From assembly GCA_946535435.1 (NCBI GenBank), contig CAMNDM010000005.1, positions 68,782 to 132,781 of the forward strand: a stretch of 64,000 nt of DNA. The letters run 5' to 3'. The stretch comes from Physcocola sp002396385 (GTDB lineage: Bacteria > Bacteroidota > Bacteroidia > Bacteroidales > Paludibacteraceae). A program made the position numbers and the translations under genes. The notes beneath the pieces are model-generated. The model did not search any database, was not told the DNA's origin, and worked only from the letters and a program-made list of their open reading frames with translations. Within the stretch, counting starts at the first letter, position 1, and each line of letters begins with the position of its first letter. Of this stretch, positions 35,454-43,086 are shown one piece after another.

Positions 35454-35990
35454 ATGAAATCATATATAACAACTATATTGTTATTTTTCACCGTTGCAGT
35501 GTCTTCTTATGCGCAGAAAATAGCTGTTGACGAGGAAAACGAAAACGGTGTATTTATAGCCACTGATTTTCTACCTACTTTCTGGTCGAACAATAGTGGT
35601 AATGGCAGTGTCTCACTAGGGGTGGCATATAATACAGCTATGCAAACGCTTTTCTGCTTGAACCTGAAGTTGGAGAACGCTCCAGGCTTCGAGATAAAGA
35701 AAGGCAGTGCTTTACAATTAATCACCAACGAAGGCGAGATTATTGTTCTACACAATACTTCCGACATTCAGGCGGTCGATAAAAAAATCATTGTCTCGTA
35801 TGGTGTGCAATACAACGAGAAAGAACTGGCCGACCTCGACAAAATAATGAACGAGCGTATCGTAAAATTGAAAATCGAAACCGATAAAGGCATTCAAGAA
35901 CAAGAGGTTGCCAACAACTTGTTTTCCAAATCAGTTTATAGTTGCTATATTGTTTTAAAGGATTATTTAGAAAAATATAGAAACGACTAA
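35454..35990 (+). CDS. secreted protein of unknown function, paralogous to the 50893 gene
   Basis: 178 residues with a signal peptide (ITTILLFFTVAVSSYAQK, cleavage after SYA). The mature part is beta-rich: ALQLITNEGEIIVLHNTS, and FSKSVYSCYIVLKDYLEKY near the end. The protein at 50893 has the same length, a signal peptide, a similar central strand pair (ILLKCKNGKVIELST) and FSKAVGRCYKLLNEA at the same place, so the two appear homologous. Both lie next to LRR genes. No family is recognised. Confidence 0.65.
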   Translation: MKSYITTILLFFTVAVSSYAQKIAVDEENENGVFIATDFLPTFWSNNSGNGSVSLGVAYNTAMQTLFCLNLKLENAPGFEIKKGSALQLITNEGEIIVLHNTSDIQAVDKKIIVSYGVQYNEKELADLDKIMNERIVKLKIETDKGIQEQEVANNLFSKSVYSCYIVLKDYLEKYRND

Positions 35991-36023
35991 TATACATTTG
36001 GCGAATCTTAAATTGCATATCAT

Positions 36024-36353
36024 ATGGGAAATTTCGATTTAAAAAACAGGCTTTCGTCAGTTTTCGCATCTTTAAAGAATAAAGACACTAAGCTGAAAAA
36101 CAAATACATCATTACCATTGTGTGCTTTCTTGTTTGGATTTCTTTTTTCGATGAGAACTGTATCATGTCCGACATTCGGTATAAAAACGAGATCAGACAA
36201 TTACAGCAAAAAATTGAGACCTACAAAGCAGACATCGCTCAAAGCATAAAGAAAAGTAACGAATTAAGGACTAATAACGAGAATTTGGAAAAATTTGCCA
36301 GAGAACAATACAAGATGAAGAAGGCAAAAGAAGATATATTTATAATACAATGA
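36024..36353 (+). CDS. FtsB/DivIC-like septum formation initiator
   Basis: 109 residues. One membrane helix (YIITIVCFLVWISFFDEN) is followed by a coiled coil (EIRQLQQKIETYKADIAQSI) and the conserved short end KFAREQYKMKKAKEDIF. This is the DivIC/FtsB layout, a bitopic division protein in the FtsQBL complex. It overlaps the next gene by 4 nt (ATGA). Confidence 0.85.
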   Translation: MGNFDLKNRLSSVFASLKNKDTKLKNKYIITIVCFLVWISFFDENCIMSDIRYKNEIRQLQQKIETYKADIAQSIKKSNELRTNNENLEKFAREQYKMKKAKEDIFIIQ

Positions 36354-36700
36354 AGAAGTACTCAACAACTCTTTTATATTTAGGCTATATAGCCATCCTC
36401 TTTTCCGCCCTGCTCTACCCCTCTGAACAGCCCGTCCTTTCTCAAGGCATTCAATTATCTACTATCATAATGGGTTTAGGGTGCCTCGCATTAATAGTTT
36501 ATAGGGTGCTGAACCCTTTGGAGGGCGACGACAAGTCCAGAATTAAAAGGTTGGAGTTCCAACTTGTTATAAGTTCCATTCTATACTTGGCAGCCACTTA
36601 CTTTATGTATAACCACGAACGGCATTGGATTGTCTGTTTACTGGCAGCTGCAATTACCGATATTGTAATAGCTTTTAGAACACCAAACAAAAAAAATTAA
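36350..36700 (+). CDS. small membrane protein of unknown function
   Basis: 116 residues with about four predicted helices (LLYLGYIAILFSALLYP; STIIMGLGCLALIVYRV; LVISSILYLAATYFMY; WIVCLLAAAITDIVIAF). It is translationally coupled to the FtsB-like gene and 9 nt before the DedA gene, so it may act at the membrane with either. No family is recognised. Confidence 0.65.
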   Translation: MKKYSTTLLYLGYIAILFSALLYPSEQPVLSQGIQLSTIIMGLGCLALIVYRVLNPLEGDDKSRIKRLEFQLVISSILYLAATYFMYNHERHWIVCLLAAAITDIVIAFRTPNKKN

Positions 36701-36709
36701 AAAAGAACG

Positions 36710-37405
36710 ATGGAAACAATCATCCAATTTATTAACAGTTGTCTCGAACATTTAAACTATGGAACTATTACCCTTCTTATGGCTATCGAGAGTTCTTTCA
36801 TTCCTTTCCCTTCTGAAATTATTGTTCCTCCGGCCGGATATCTGGCTGCAGAAGGTAAATTAGACATTTCCTTAGTCATTTTCTTTTCCACATTAGGTTC
36901 ACTTATCGGGGCCACTATCAATTACTATTTAGCTTATGTGCTGGGTAGGCCCATCCTCTATAAGTTTGTCAATAGCAAAATCGGACACATGTGCCTTCTA
37001 TCGCAAGAAGGATTGGAAAGAGCAGAAAACTACTTCAATAAAAACGGGGCCATTTCTACTTTCGTCGGTCGTTTGCTTCCTGCTATCAGGCAGCTCATTT
37101 CCATTCCGGCAGGACTGGTTAAACTTAATTTCTTCAAATTTGTCGCATACACCACTCTGGGAGCTGGCATTTGGAACTGCATTTTAGCCTTTATCGGCTA
37201 TATGTTGCATAAATCGATCGGCAATATTGATGAAATTCCTGAAATTGCAAAACACTATGGGCACTATATTTCACTTGTTATTATAGTTGTCCTTGTTATC
37301 GCTGCTCTCATCTATTATTTCAGAATGAAAGCAAGAAAAGCGCACAAAGAGGCTAAAAAAATTCTTCGAGCAGAAGAGGAACAAGATCAAATCGAAAACA
37401 TTTAA
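36710..37405 (+). CDS. DedA-family membrane protein
   Basis: 231 residues. The DedA/SNARE-associated signatures are present: ESSFIPFPSEIIVPPAGYLA in the first re-entrant region, and FVGRLLPAIRQLISIPAG with the conserved basic residues. Family members are now linked to flipping of undecaprenyl phosphate or phospholipids. That is family knowledge and the substrate here is not known. The tail is rich in Lys and Glu. Confidence 0.9.
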   Translation: METIIQFINSCLEHLNYGTITLLMAIESSFIPFPSEIIVPPAGYLAAEGKLDISLVIFFSTLGSLIGATINYYLAYVLGRPILYKFVNSKIGHMCLLSQEGLERAENYFNKNGAISTFVGRLLPAIRQLISIPAGLVKLNFFKFVAYTTLGAGIWNCILAFIGYMLHKSIGNIDEIPEIAKHYGHYISLVIIVVLVIAALIYYFRMKARKAHKEAKKILRAEEEQDQIENI

Positions 37406-37410
37406 TCACC

Positions 37411-38364
37411 ATGTATAACAAAAGACGTTCAGATTTCGACAGGGCAAAGAAAAATGCCGGCAAAGGCTCTAGCCAGCCTTTCATAAAAAACTACGCACGC
37501 GAACGCCACACAAAACTAAAAGTGGGTGAACCCGTTATGCTTATGGACTTTCTTTTGCAAAAAATGGGAGGTATGAGCAAAACATCGGTCAAGAACCTTC
37601 TGGCTAAACGTCGTGTTTCGGTTAATGGTTCTGTCGAATCACAATATAATTTCCAACTAAACACTGGTGATTTGGTTGAAATTGACTCTACCAACACTAA
37701 ATACAAATTTTCCCATCCTAAAGTTAAAATCATATACGAAGACAATTATCTCATTGCCATTAATAAAGACGTCGGTTTGCTTTCGGTCTCTTCTCCTCTG
37801 CACGAGGAGGTGACCGCCTACAAAATAATTTTAAACTATGTGAAGAAGCAAAATCTGCGCAACAACTTGTTCGTGGTTCACCGAATAGACCGTGAAACTT
37901 CTGGTGTACTTATCTTCGCAAAGGATTTCGACACGCAAAACAATATTAAGGAACACTGGCACGACGACAGCCACCAGCGCTTTTACTACGCTCTTGTTGA
38001 AGGTGAGGTCGAGAAAGACGATGACTCTATCGTATCTTGGTTGACCGAGAACCCGAAATCGCTTAAAGTACACAATTCGTTCTTCGACAATGGAGGCGAA
38101 CAGGCTATCACTTCTTATCATGTCGTTTGCCGTAAAAAAGGCATGTCATTGTTGAAAGTCAACATCAAGACAGGTAGAAAAAACCAAATTCGTGTTCAAC
38201 TTTCCGCTATTGGTCACCCTATTGTGGGAGACCGGAAATATGGAGCTACCACCAGCCCGATCGGACGTTTGGGACTCCATGCGGCTTCCCTCACTATTGT
38301 GCATCCTAATACAGGCGAACCTGTCACTTTTGAGGCTCCTATTCCTAAAGTAATGCACTTGTAA
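37411..38364 (+). CDS. RluA-family pseudouridine synthase with N-terminal S4 domain
   Basis: 317 residues: a basic lead, an S4 RNA-binding domain (about residues 45-100; KTSVKNLLAKRRVSVNG), then the synthase domain with the catalytic Asp in VVHRIDRETSGVLIFAK and the closing GRKNQIRVQLSAIGHPIVGD. It isomerises uridine to pseudouridine in rRNA or tRNA. The exact site (RluC or RluD type) cannot be decided from sequence. It is 5 nt after the DedA gene and 1 nt before LRR-8. Confidence 0.9.
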   Translation: MYNKRRSDFDRAKKNAGKGSSQPFIKNYARERHTKLKVGEPVMLMDFLLQKMGGMSKTSVKNLLAKRRVSVNGSVESQYNFQLNTGDLVEIDSTNTKYKFSHPKVKIIYEDNYLIAINKDVGLLSVSSPLHEEVTAYKIILNYVKKQNLRNNLFVVHRIDRETSGVLIFAKDFDTQNNIKEHWHDDSHQRFYYALVEGEVEKDDDSIVSWLTENPKSLKVHNSFFDNGGEQAITSYHVVCRKKGMSLLKVNIKTGRKNQIRVQLSAIGHPIVGDRKYGATTSPIGRLGLHAASLTIVHPNTGEPVTFEAPIPKVMHL

Positions 38365-38365
38365 T

Positions 38366-39889
38366 ATGATGAAGAAAGGATTATATGGCACAATTATCGC
38401 TCTGATTTTGGCGACTTCCTTTTATAGTTGCAACAACAATGGGATTGTAACTGTAAAGGTTGAAAAAGCGGGTACTCTGGCTCAACAATGCTCGGGCCAA
38501 CAATGGAGCCTAATAAAGAAATTAGCAATTGAAGGTCCTTTAAATGAAATTGACATTGCTTTCCTCAAGACACTCGACTGCAATGGTTTGGAATGCTTAG
38601 ACCTTTCGAAAGCCGAGAATTTGAATGATATCCAATTCTACTTCGACTCGAACCTCTTTACTTCCGTTACGCTTCCCGACAATGTTGAAACTATCGAAGA
38701 CGAAGCGTTTCAAGGATGCCTGAATTTGAAAGAGATTAAAGTTAGCCCCAATAACACCCATTTCAAGTCGGTCGATGGTGTGCTCTACTCTGCCGATGAA
38801 TCAAAAATAATCGTTTACCCGGCTCTGCTGTCCAAAAAAACTTTTACTATACCTGCTAGCGTCAACCAGATTGGCAACTGTCTTTTTGCCGCTGCTTACT
38901 CGCTGGAAAACATCGAAGTTGACAAAAACAACAAATCTTTCTGTTCATATAACGGTGTACTCTATAACAAAGACACAACTAGTCTCGTCTCATATCCTGC
39001 TGGAAAGAAAGACGACTCGTTCACCCTTCCTAATAAAGTTGTCAACATCAATTGGTCTGCCTTTTGGGGGGCACGGCATCTCAAAGTAATAAAGGTAGAA
39101 AGCGGTAACGCTTTCTACACCAGCACCGACGGACTTTTATTTGAGAAGAACAATGCTGCCGACAACGATTATCAGACGTTGTCACTCGTAGCATTTCCAC
39201 CTGGAAAAACAGCCGTCTCCTATAAATTGCCAGACGGAGTGACCCAATTGAGCACATGCGCATTCAAGACGTGCCAAATTGACACTCTGATTCTAGGCAA
39301 GGATGTTCATTTCATTGACAAATGGGCTTTCAATGGGTCTGGCATCAAACATTTTGAAGTTGCCAAAGAAAATATCAGTTTCACCGCTGAGTCTGGTTTG
39401 CTGTTTAAAGGAAACTCGGTCTATTTATGTCCGCCTGCATTATGTGGAGACGTCTACATTAAACCCACAACAACTATTGATGAAAGGGCTTTCCAACGTA
39501 GCCGGCTTTCTTCTTTGAGAATTGACCCGACATTTGTCACAGGTCCGTTCTTCTGTTCTTACTGCAGCCAGTTGGAAAGTGTTCGTTTCGAAAACGGGAC
39601 CAAAGAGGCGAACGGACTTGGTGCGTTTTTCTGCTGTCCAAGGTTGAAATCTGCCGATTTGCCTGAGTCGTTCGAAAAAATCAGCAACCGTATGTTTTTC
39701 GGATGCATCAACCTGCAGAAACTGATTGTGAGGTCCCCAAGAGTTCCTGAAATAGACAAATACGCATTCACTGGTGTCGACTTTGACAATTGCATTGTTT
39801 ATGTCCCTGCCAACCTTATCAACAGCTATAGGGAAAATAAAGATTGGAACGTGTTCAAGAACATAAAGCCGCTGTCCGATAACGAATAA
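38366..39889 (+). CDS. BspA-like LRR_5 lipoprotein (LRR-8)
   Basis: 507 residues. The N-terminus is MMKKGLYGTIIALILATSFY then SC, a lipobox-type signal with the Cys at residue 22. The shared module follows (VEKAGTLAQQCSGQQWSLI, then LAIEGPLNEIDIAFLKTL). The LRR_5 units are interrupted by VDGVLYS / YNGVLYN-type inserts (FKSVDGVLYSADESKIIVYP), which are also seen in other LRR_5 proteins. The cap is IVYVPANLINSYRENKDW. It lies 1 nt after the pseudouridine synthase stop. Confidence 0.82.
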   Translation: MMKKGLYGTIIALILATSFYSCNNNGIVTVKVEKAGTLAQQCSGQQWSLIKKLAIEGPLNEIDIAFLKTLDCNGLECLDLSKAENLNDIQFYFDSNLFTSVTLPDNVETIEDEAFQGCLNLKEIKVSPNNTHFKSVDGVLYSADESKIIVYPALLSKKTFTIPASVNQIGNCLFAAAYSLENIEVDKNNKSFCSYNGVLYNKDTTSLVSYPAGKKDDSFTLPNKVVNINWSAFWGARHLKVIKVESGNAFYTSTDGLLFEKNNAADNDYQTLSLVAFPPGKTAVSYKLPDGVTQLSTCAFKTCQIDTLILGKDVHFIDKWAFNGSGIKHFEVAKENISFTAESGLLFKGNSVYLCPPALCGDVYIKPTTTIDERAFQRSRLSSLRIDPTFVTGPFFCSYCSQLESVRFENGTKEANGLGAFFCCPRLKSADLPESFEKISNRMFFGCINLQKLIVRSPRVPEIDKYAFTGVDFDNCIVYVPANLINSYRENKDWNVFKNIKPLSDNE

Positions 39890-39972
39890 TGTCACATAAA
39901 ATGGCACTATTCTCTTGCATACACCAGCAAAATAAATGAAATTTGCATGATTTTTATTAAACACCAAAAGAA

Positions 39973-41580
39973 GTGAGAACCAAGTATATTTTTGTAACAG
40001 GAGGTGTGACCTCGTCATTAGGGAAAGGTATTATTGCCTCTTCTCTAGGAAAACTGCTCCAATCCAGGGGATTGTCTGTCACCATTCAAAAACTTGACCC
40101 TTACATTAACGTCGATCCCGACACCCTGAACCCCTACGAACACGGAGAATGTTACGTAACCGTCGACGGTGCTGTTACCGATTTAGACCTAGGACATTAC
40201 GAACGATTTTTAGGGGAAGAGTTGACACAAGCCAACAATGTTACCACCGGACGCATCTATCAATCGGTTATCAACAAAGAGCGCAAAGGTGACTTCTTAG
40301 GGAAAACGGTACAAGTTATACCCCATATTACCGACGAGATCAAACACCACGTCAAAATTTTAGGGAACACTAAAAAGTACGATGTTGTCATCACAGAAAT
40401 CGGTGGAACGGTTGGCGATATTGAGTCGCTGCCCTACATTGAGGCTATGCGCCAATTAAGGTGGGAAATGGGTACAAAAAACTGTCTGTGTATCCACCTT
40501 ACCTACGTTCCTTACATTGCAGCTGCTCACGAGCTCAAGACAAAACCTACACAGCATTCTGTCAAATTCCTGCTTCAAAGCGGTGTCCAACCAGATATCC
40601 TTGTCCTCAGAACCGAACACACTTTAAGCGACAATGTGAAGAAAAAGGTGGCTCTGTTCTGCAATGTAGACAAAGATGCGGTGGTTGAATGCATCGACGC
40701 TCCTACTATCTACGAAGTCCCTCTGCTTATGCACGAGGAGGGTTTAGACAATATTGTCCTTCAAAAATTGGGGATTTCAGATGCTGACGAGCCTGACCTC
40801 GACCAATGGAAGGATTTCCTGTCTAAATACAAGAATCCGACAACAAACGTTAATATCGCAGTGGTTGGCAAATATGTCGAATTGCCCGATGCTTACAAAT
40901 CTATTCTTGAATCGTTTATCCACGCCGGGGCGGCTAACGAATGCAAAGTAAAGGTTTCCCTCATTCAAGCCGAACACGTTAACCACGAAAACGCAAAGGA
41001 AAAGCTAGACGGATTCGATGGTATACTTGTTCCTGGCGGATTTGGCGACAGGGGTATCGAAGGAAAAATCGAGGCGGTACGCTTTGCGCGTGAAAACGAC
41101 ATTCCTTTCTTCGGAATTTGTCTGGGTATGCAATGCGCAGTTATCGAATTTGCAAGAAACGTGCTTGGATACTCCGATGCACACTCCACGGAATTCGCTC
41201 CTACTACTACACACAAAGTGGTAGACCTGATGGAAAGCCAAAAGCACATTACCGGTATGGGCGGAACTATGCGTTTGGGGGCATATCCTTGCCAGATTAA
41301 AAATAACACACTGGCTTTTCAAATCTATGGACGTGAGATTATTCAGGAGCGGCACAGGCATCGTTACGAATTCAACAACGATTTCTTAAAAGAATTTGAA
41401 GAGAACGGTATGCTGGCTTCGGGATTGAACCCTGACAGCAACTTGGTGGAAATTGTTGAAATACCTTCTAAAAAATTCTTCATTGCCGTACAATTCCACC
41501 CAGAACTCCAAAGTTCTGTTTTGAAACCACATCCGTTGTTCAAAGCCTTCATCAAGGCTGCCAACGACTTTAAGAAATAA
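39973..41580 (+). CDS. pyrG: CTP synthase
   Basis: 535 residues. The amidoligase domain starts KYIFVTGGVTSSLGKGI, with the ATP/UTP sites in LDPYINVDPDTLNPYEHGE. The glutaminase domain holds the nucleophile Cys in FFGICLGMQCAV and the His/Glu pair in AVQFHPELQSS. It makes CTP from UTP, ATP and glutamine. The start is a GTG (39973), chosen because it places the usual few residues before KYIFVTGG and there is no ATG nearby. The region just upstream has only a weak promoter-like GAAATTTG. Confidence 0.96.
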   Translation: MRTKYIFVTGGVTSSLGKGIIASSLGKLLQSRGLSVTIQKLDPYINVDPDTLNPYEHGECYVTVDGAVTDLDLGHYERFLGEELTQANNVTTGRIYQSVINKERKGDFLGKTVQVIPHITDEIKHHVKILGNTKKYDVVITEIGGTVGDIESLPYIEAMRQLRWEMGTKNCLCIHLTYVPYIAAAHELKTKPTQHSVKFLLQSGVQPDILVLRTEHTLSDNVKKKVALFCNVDKDAVVECIDAPTIYEVPLLMHEEGLDNIVLQKLGISDADEPDLDQWKDFLSKYKNPTTNVNIAVVGKYVELPDAYKSILESFIHAGAANECKVKVSLIQAEHVNHENAKEKLDGFDGILVPGGFGDRGIEGKIEAVRFARENDIPFFGICLGMQCAVIEFARNVLGYSDAHSTEFAPTTTHKVVDLMESQKHITGMGGTMRLGAYPCQIKNNTLAFQIYGREIIQERHRHRYEFNNDFLKEFEENGMLASGLNPDSNLVEIVEIPSKKFFIAVQFHPELQSSVLKPHPLFKAFIKAANDFKK

Positions 41581-41609
41581 AAATGAAAACAAACACAAAG
41601 CGGTTTTAT

Positions 41610-41640
41610 TTTGATTTATGAAAAAAAAACTCTAACTTTG
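41610..41640 (+). promoter_or_regulatory. promoter of rpsP (TTTG-N19-TAACTTTG)
   Basis: TTTG at 41610-41613, a 19-nt spacer and TAACTTTG at 41633-41640: the best consensus promoter in the window. The ATG of rpsP is 36 nt downstream. Confidence 0.9.
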
Positions 41641-41675
41641 CGCCGTAAAATTTTCAAAGTTTAATAAAATTTAAA

Positions 41676-42242
41676 ATGGGATCTACTAAAATTAGATTGC
41701 AAAGACACGGCCGCAAGGGGTACGCGTTTTACCACGTAGTCGTAGCAGATAGCGATGCACCACGTGATGGTAAATACATTGAGAGACTTGGATCTTACAA
41801 TCCAAACACCAATCCAGCTACTGTAGAATTAAACTTCGAAAGAGCTCTTTATTGGGTTAAAGTTGGTGCACAACCAACCGACACTGCTCGCAACATTCTT
41901 AGCGATGAAGGCGTTTACTTGAAAAAGCACCTTGAAGGTGGTGTTAAGAAAGGCGCTTTCGATGAAGCTGAGGCTCAGAAGAGATTCGATGCATGGAAGG
42001 CTGAGAAAGACGCTAAGAAAAACAAGGTTAAAGAAGGTATGAACGCCAAGGCTGCACAAAGCGCTAAAGAACGCCAGACTGCAGAAGAGGCTATCAACAA
42101 GGCTAAAGCACAAGCTGTTGCCGACAAGAAGGCTGCTGAAGCTAAAGCTAAAGCCGAAGCTGAAGCCGCTGCCAAGGCCGAAGCCGAAAGCGCTGCTGCC
42201 GAAGAGGCTGCTCCTGCCGCAGAAGCTCCTGCTGCTGAATAA
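41676..42242 (+). CDS. rpsP: 30S ribosomal protein bS16 with long Ala/Lys/Glu tail
   Basis: 188 residues. The first about 85 residues are canonical bS16 (STKIRLQRHGRKGYAFYHVV, then YIERLGSYNPNTNPATVELN). The remaining about 100 residues are a low-complexity Ala/Lys/Glu helix ending EEAAPAAEAPAAE. Such extensions are usual in Bacteroidota. The core protein is needed for 30S assembly. It has its own strong promoter and a terminator 25 nt after the stop. Confidence 0.96.
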   Translation: MGSTKIRLQRHGRKGYAFYHVVVADSDAPRDGKYIERLGSYNPNTNPATVELNFERALYWVKVGAQPTDTARNILSDEGVYLKKHLEGGVKKGAFDEAEAQKRFDAWKAEKDAKKNKVKEGMNAKAAQSAKERQTAEEAINKAKAQAVADKKAAEAKAKAEAEAAAKAEAESAAAEEAAPAAEAPAAE

Positions 42243-42267
42243 TAAAAAACTATTCAATAAATTACAA

Positions 42268-42296
42268 AAAGCGCACTTAAAAGTGCGCTTTTTTTA
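42268..42296 (+). terminator. terminator after rpsP
   Basis: AAAGCGCACTT / AAGTGCGCTTT hairpin with a T-run to 42296. Confidence 0.9.
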
Positions 42297-42362
42297 TTAC
42301 GCTATGGGCGGTTTCAAAACAATCAGCTCACACAACCTCCAATCTTTAAAGACTTTCAAACG

Positions 42363-42833
42363 ATGGAACAAACCGAATTCAATGCCCACAATAAGAAAGA
42401 GTTTCCACCCGCACACACCACCGAGCACATCATTAACCAGGCCATGATTAGGCTGTTCGGATGCGAACGTGCCCTTGAAGCACATATCGAACGGAAAAAG
42501 TCGAAGATGGATTTCGCTCTTCAAAACGAACCCTCGATGCAACAAATTCAAGCTCTCGAAGAAGAAGTCAACAAGGTTATACGTCAAAACCTACCCGTCA
42601 CCTTTGAATTCACGACCCAGCAAGAGGCTAAAAACAAATACAATCTGAAACGTTTGCCAGAAAATGCATCCGAAAACGTCAGAATCGTGAAAATTGGCGA
42701 TTACGACGCCTGCCTATGCATTGGGTCGCACGTTGACAATACCAGCCAAATTGGAACGTTTAAGATCGTCAGTTCTTCATTTAACGAGGGTGTTTGGAGG
42801 TTACGGTGGAAAATATCCGAAAAAACAGATTAA
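42363..42833 (+). CDS. AlaX-like trans-editing protein (alanyl/threonyl-tRNA editing domain)
   Basis: 156 residues. H18 and H22 in HTTEHIINQAMIRLFG, with C119 and H123 in ACLCIGSHVDNTSQIG, make the HxxxH + CxxxH zinc site of the AlaRS/ThrRS second additional domain. HIERKKSKMDFAL matches the Sxx-DF segment of free-standing AlaX proteins. Such proteins hydrolyse mischarged Ser- or Gly-tRNA-Ala. The substrate is inferred from the family. The gene follows the rpsP terminator and precedes the ilv leader. Confidence 0.8.
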   Translation: MEQTEFNAHNKKEFPPAHTTEHIINQAMIRLFGCERALEAHIERKKSKMDFALQNEPSMQQIQALEEEVNKVIRQNLPVTFEFTTQQEAKNKYNLKRLPENASENVRIVKIGDYDACLCIGSHVDNTSQIGTFKIVSSSFNEGVWRLRWKISEKTD

Positions 42834-42868
42834 TAAACGCATAAAGCCCGCAAATTATATAGGCAAAA

Positions 42869-42900
42869 TTTAACAATGACAGAAAATTTAACTATATTTG
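42869..42900 (+). promoter_or_regulatory. promoter of the ilv leader and ilvDBN
   Basis: TTTA (42869-42872), 20 nt, then TATATTTG (42893-42900). The predicted transcript starts about 10-15 nt before the leader-peptide ATG at 42919. Confidence 0.75.
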
Positions 42901-42918
42901 CATAGTAATAAGAACAGA

Positions 42919-42978
42919 ATGATGAAAAAGTCGCTCCATATTATTTTCTCTGTCGTGGTGGTCGTGGTGGGCTATTAA
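42919..42978 (+). CDS. ilv operon leader peptide (19 aa, six Val in a row)
   Basis: The peptide reads MMKKSLHIIFSVVVVVVGY and ends at TAA 42976-42978. Six consecutive Val codons (42952-42969), two Ile codons and one Leu make it a sensor of charged branched-chain tRNAs. It starts just after the promoter and precedes the attenuator hairpins and ilvD. Its product is not expected to have a function of its own: ribosome stalling at the Val codons is the signal. Which of the two adjacent ATG codons is used is uncertain. Confidence 0.85.
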   Translation: MMKKSLHIIFSVVVVVVGY

Positions 42979-43051
42979 GACAAGAGAGGGTATGTAGGTA
43001 CTATTTCAATAAATAATACAAACCTTTCTCTTTTTTGAGGAAGGTTTTTTT
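42948..43051 (+). promoter_or_regulatory. ribosome-mediated transcription attenuator of ilvDBN
   Basis: Four segments can be paired by hand. Segment 1 (CTCTGTC, 42948-42954, inside the peptide) pairs with segment 2 (GAC-A-AGAG, 42979-42986). Segment 2 as AAGAGAGGG (42982-42990) pairs over nine base pairs with segment 3 (43024-43032, CTTTCTCTT). Segment 3 with segment 4 forms the terminator AAACCTT-T-CTC / GAG-G-AAGGTTT (43020-43047) followed by a T-run to 43051. A ribosome stalled on Val codons leaves segment 2 free, forms 2:3 and allows ilvD transcription. A ribosome reaching the stop codon covers segment 2 and lets 3:4 form. Confidence 0.85.
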
Positions 43052-43086
43052 GTATGATAGACAATAACAAAACAAAACTCATTATA

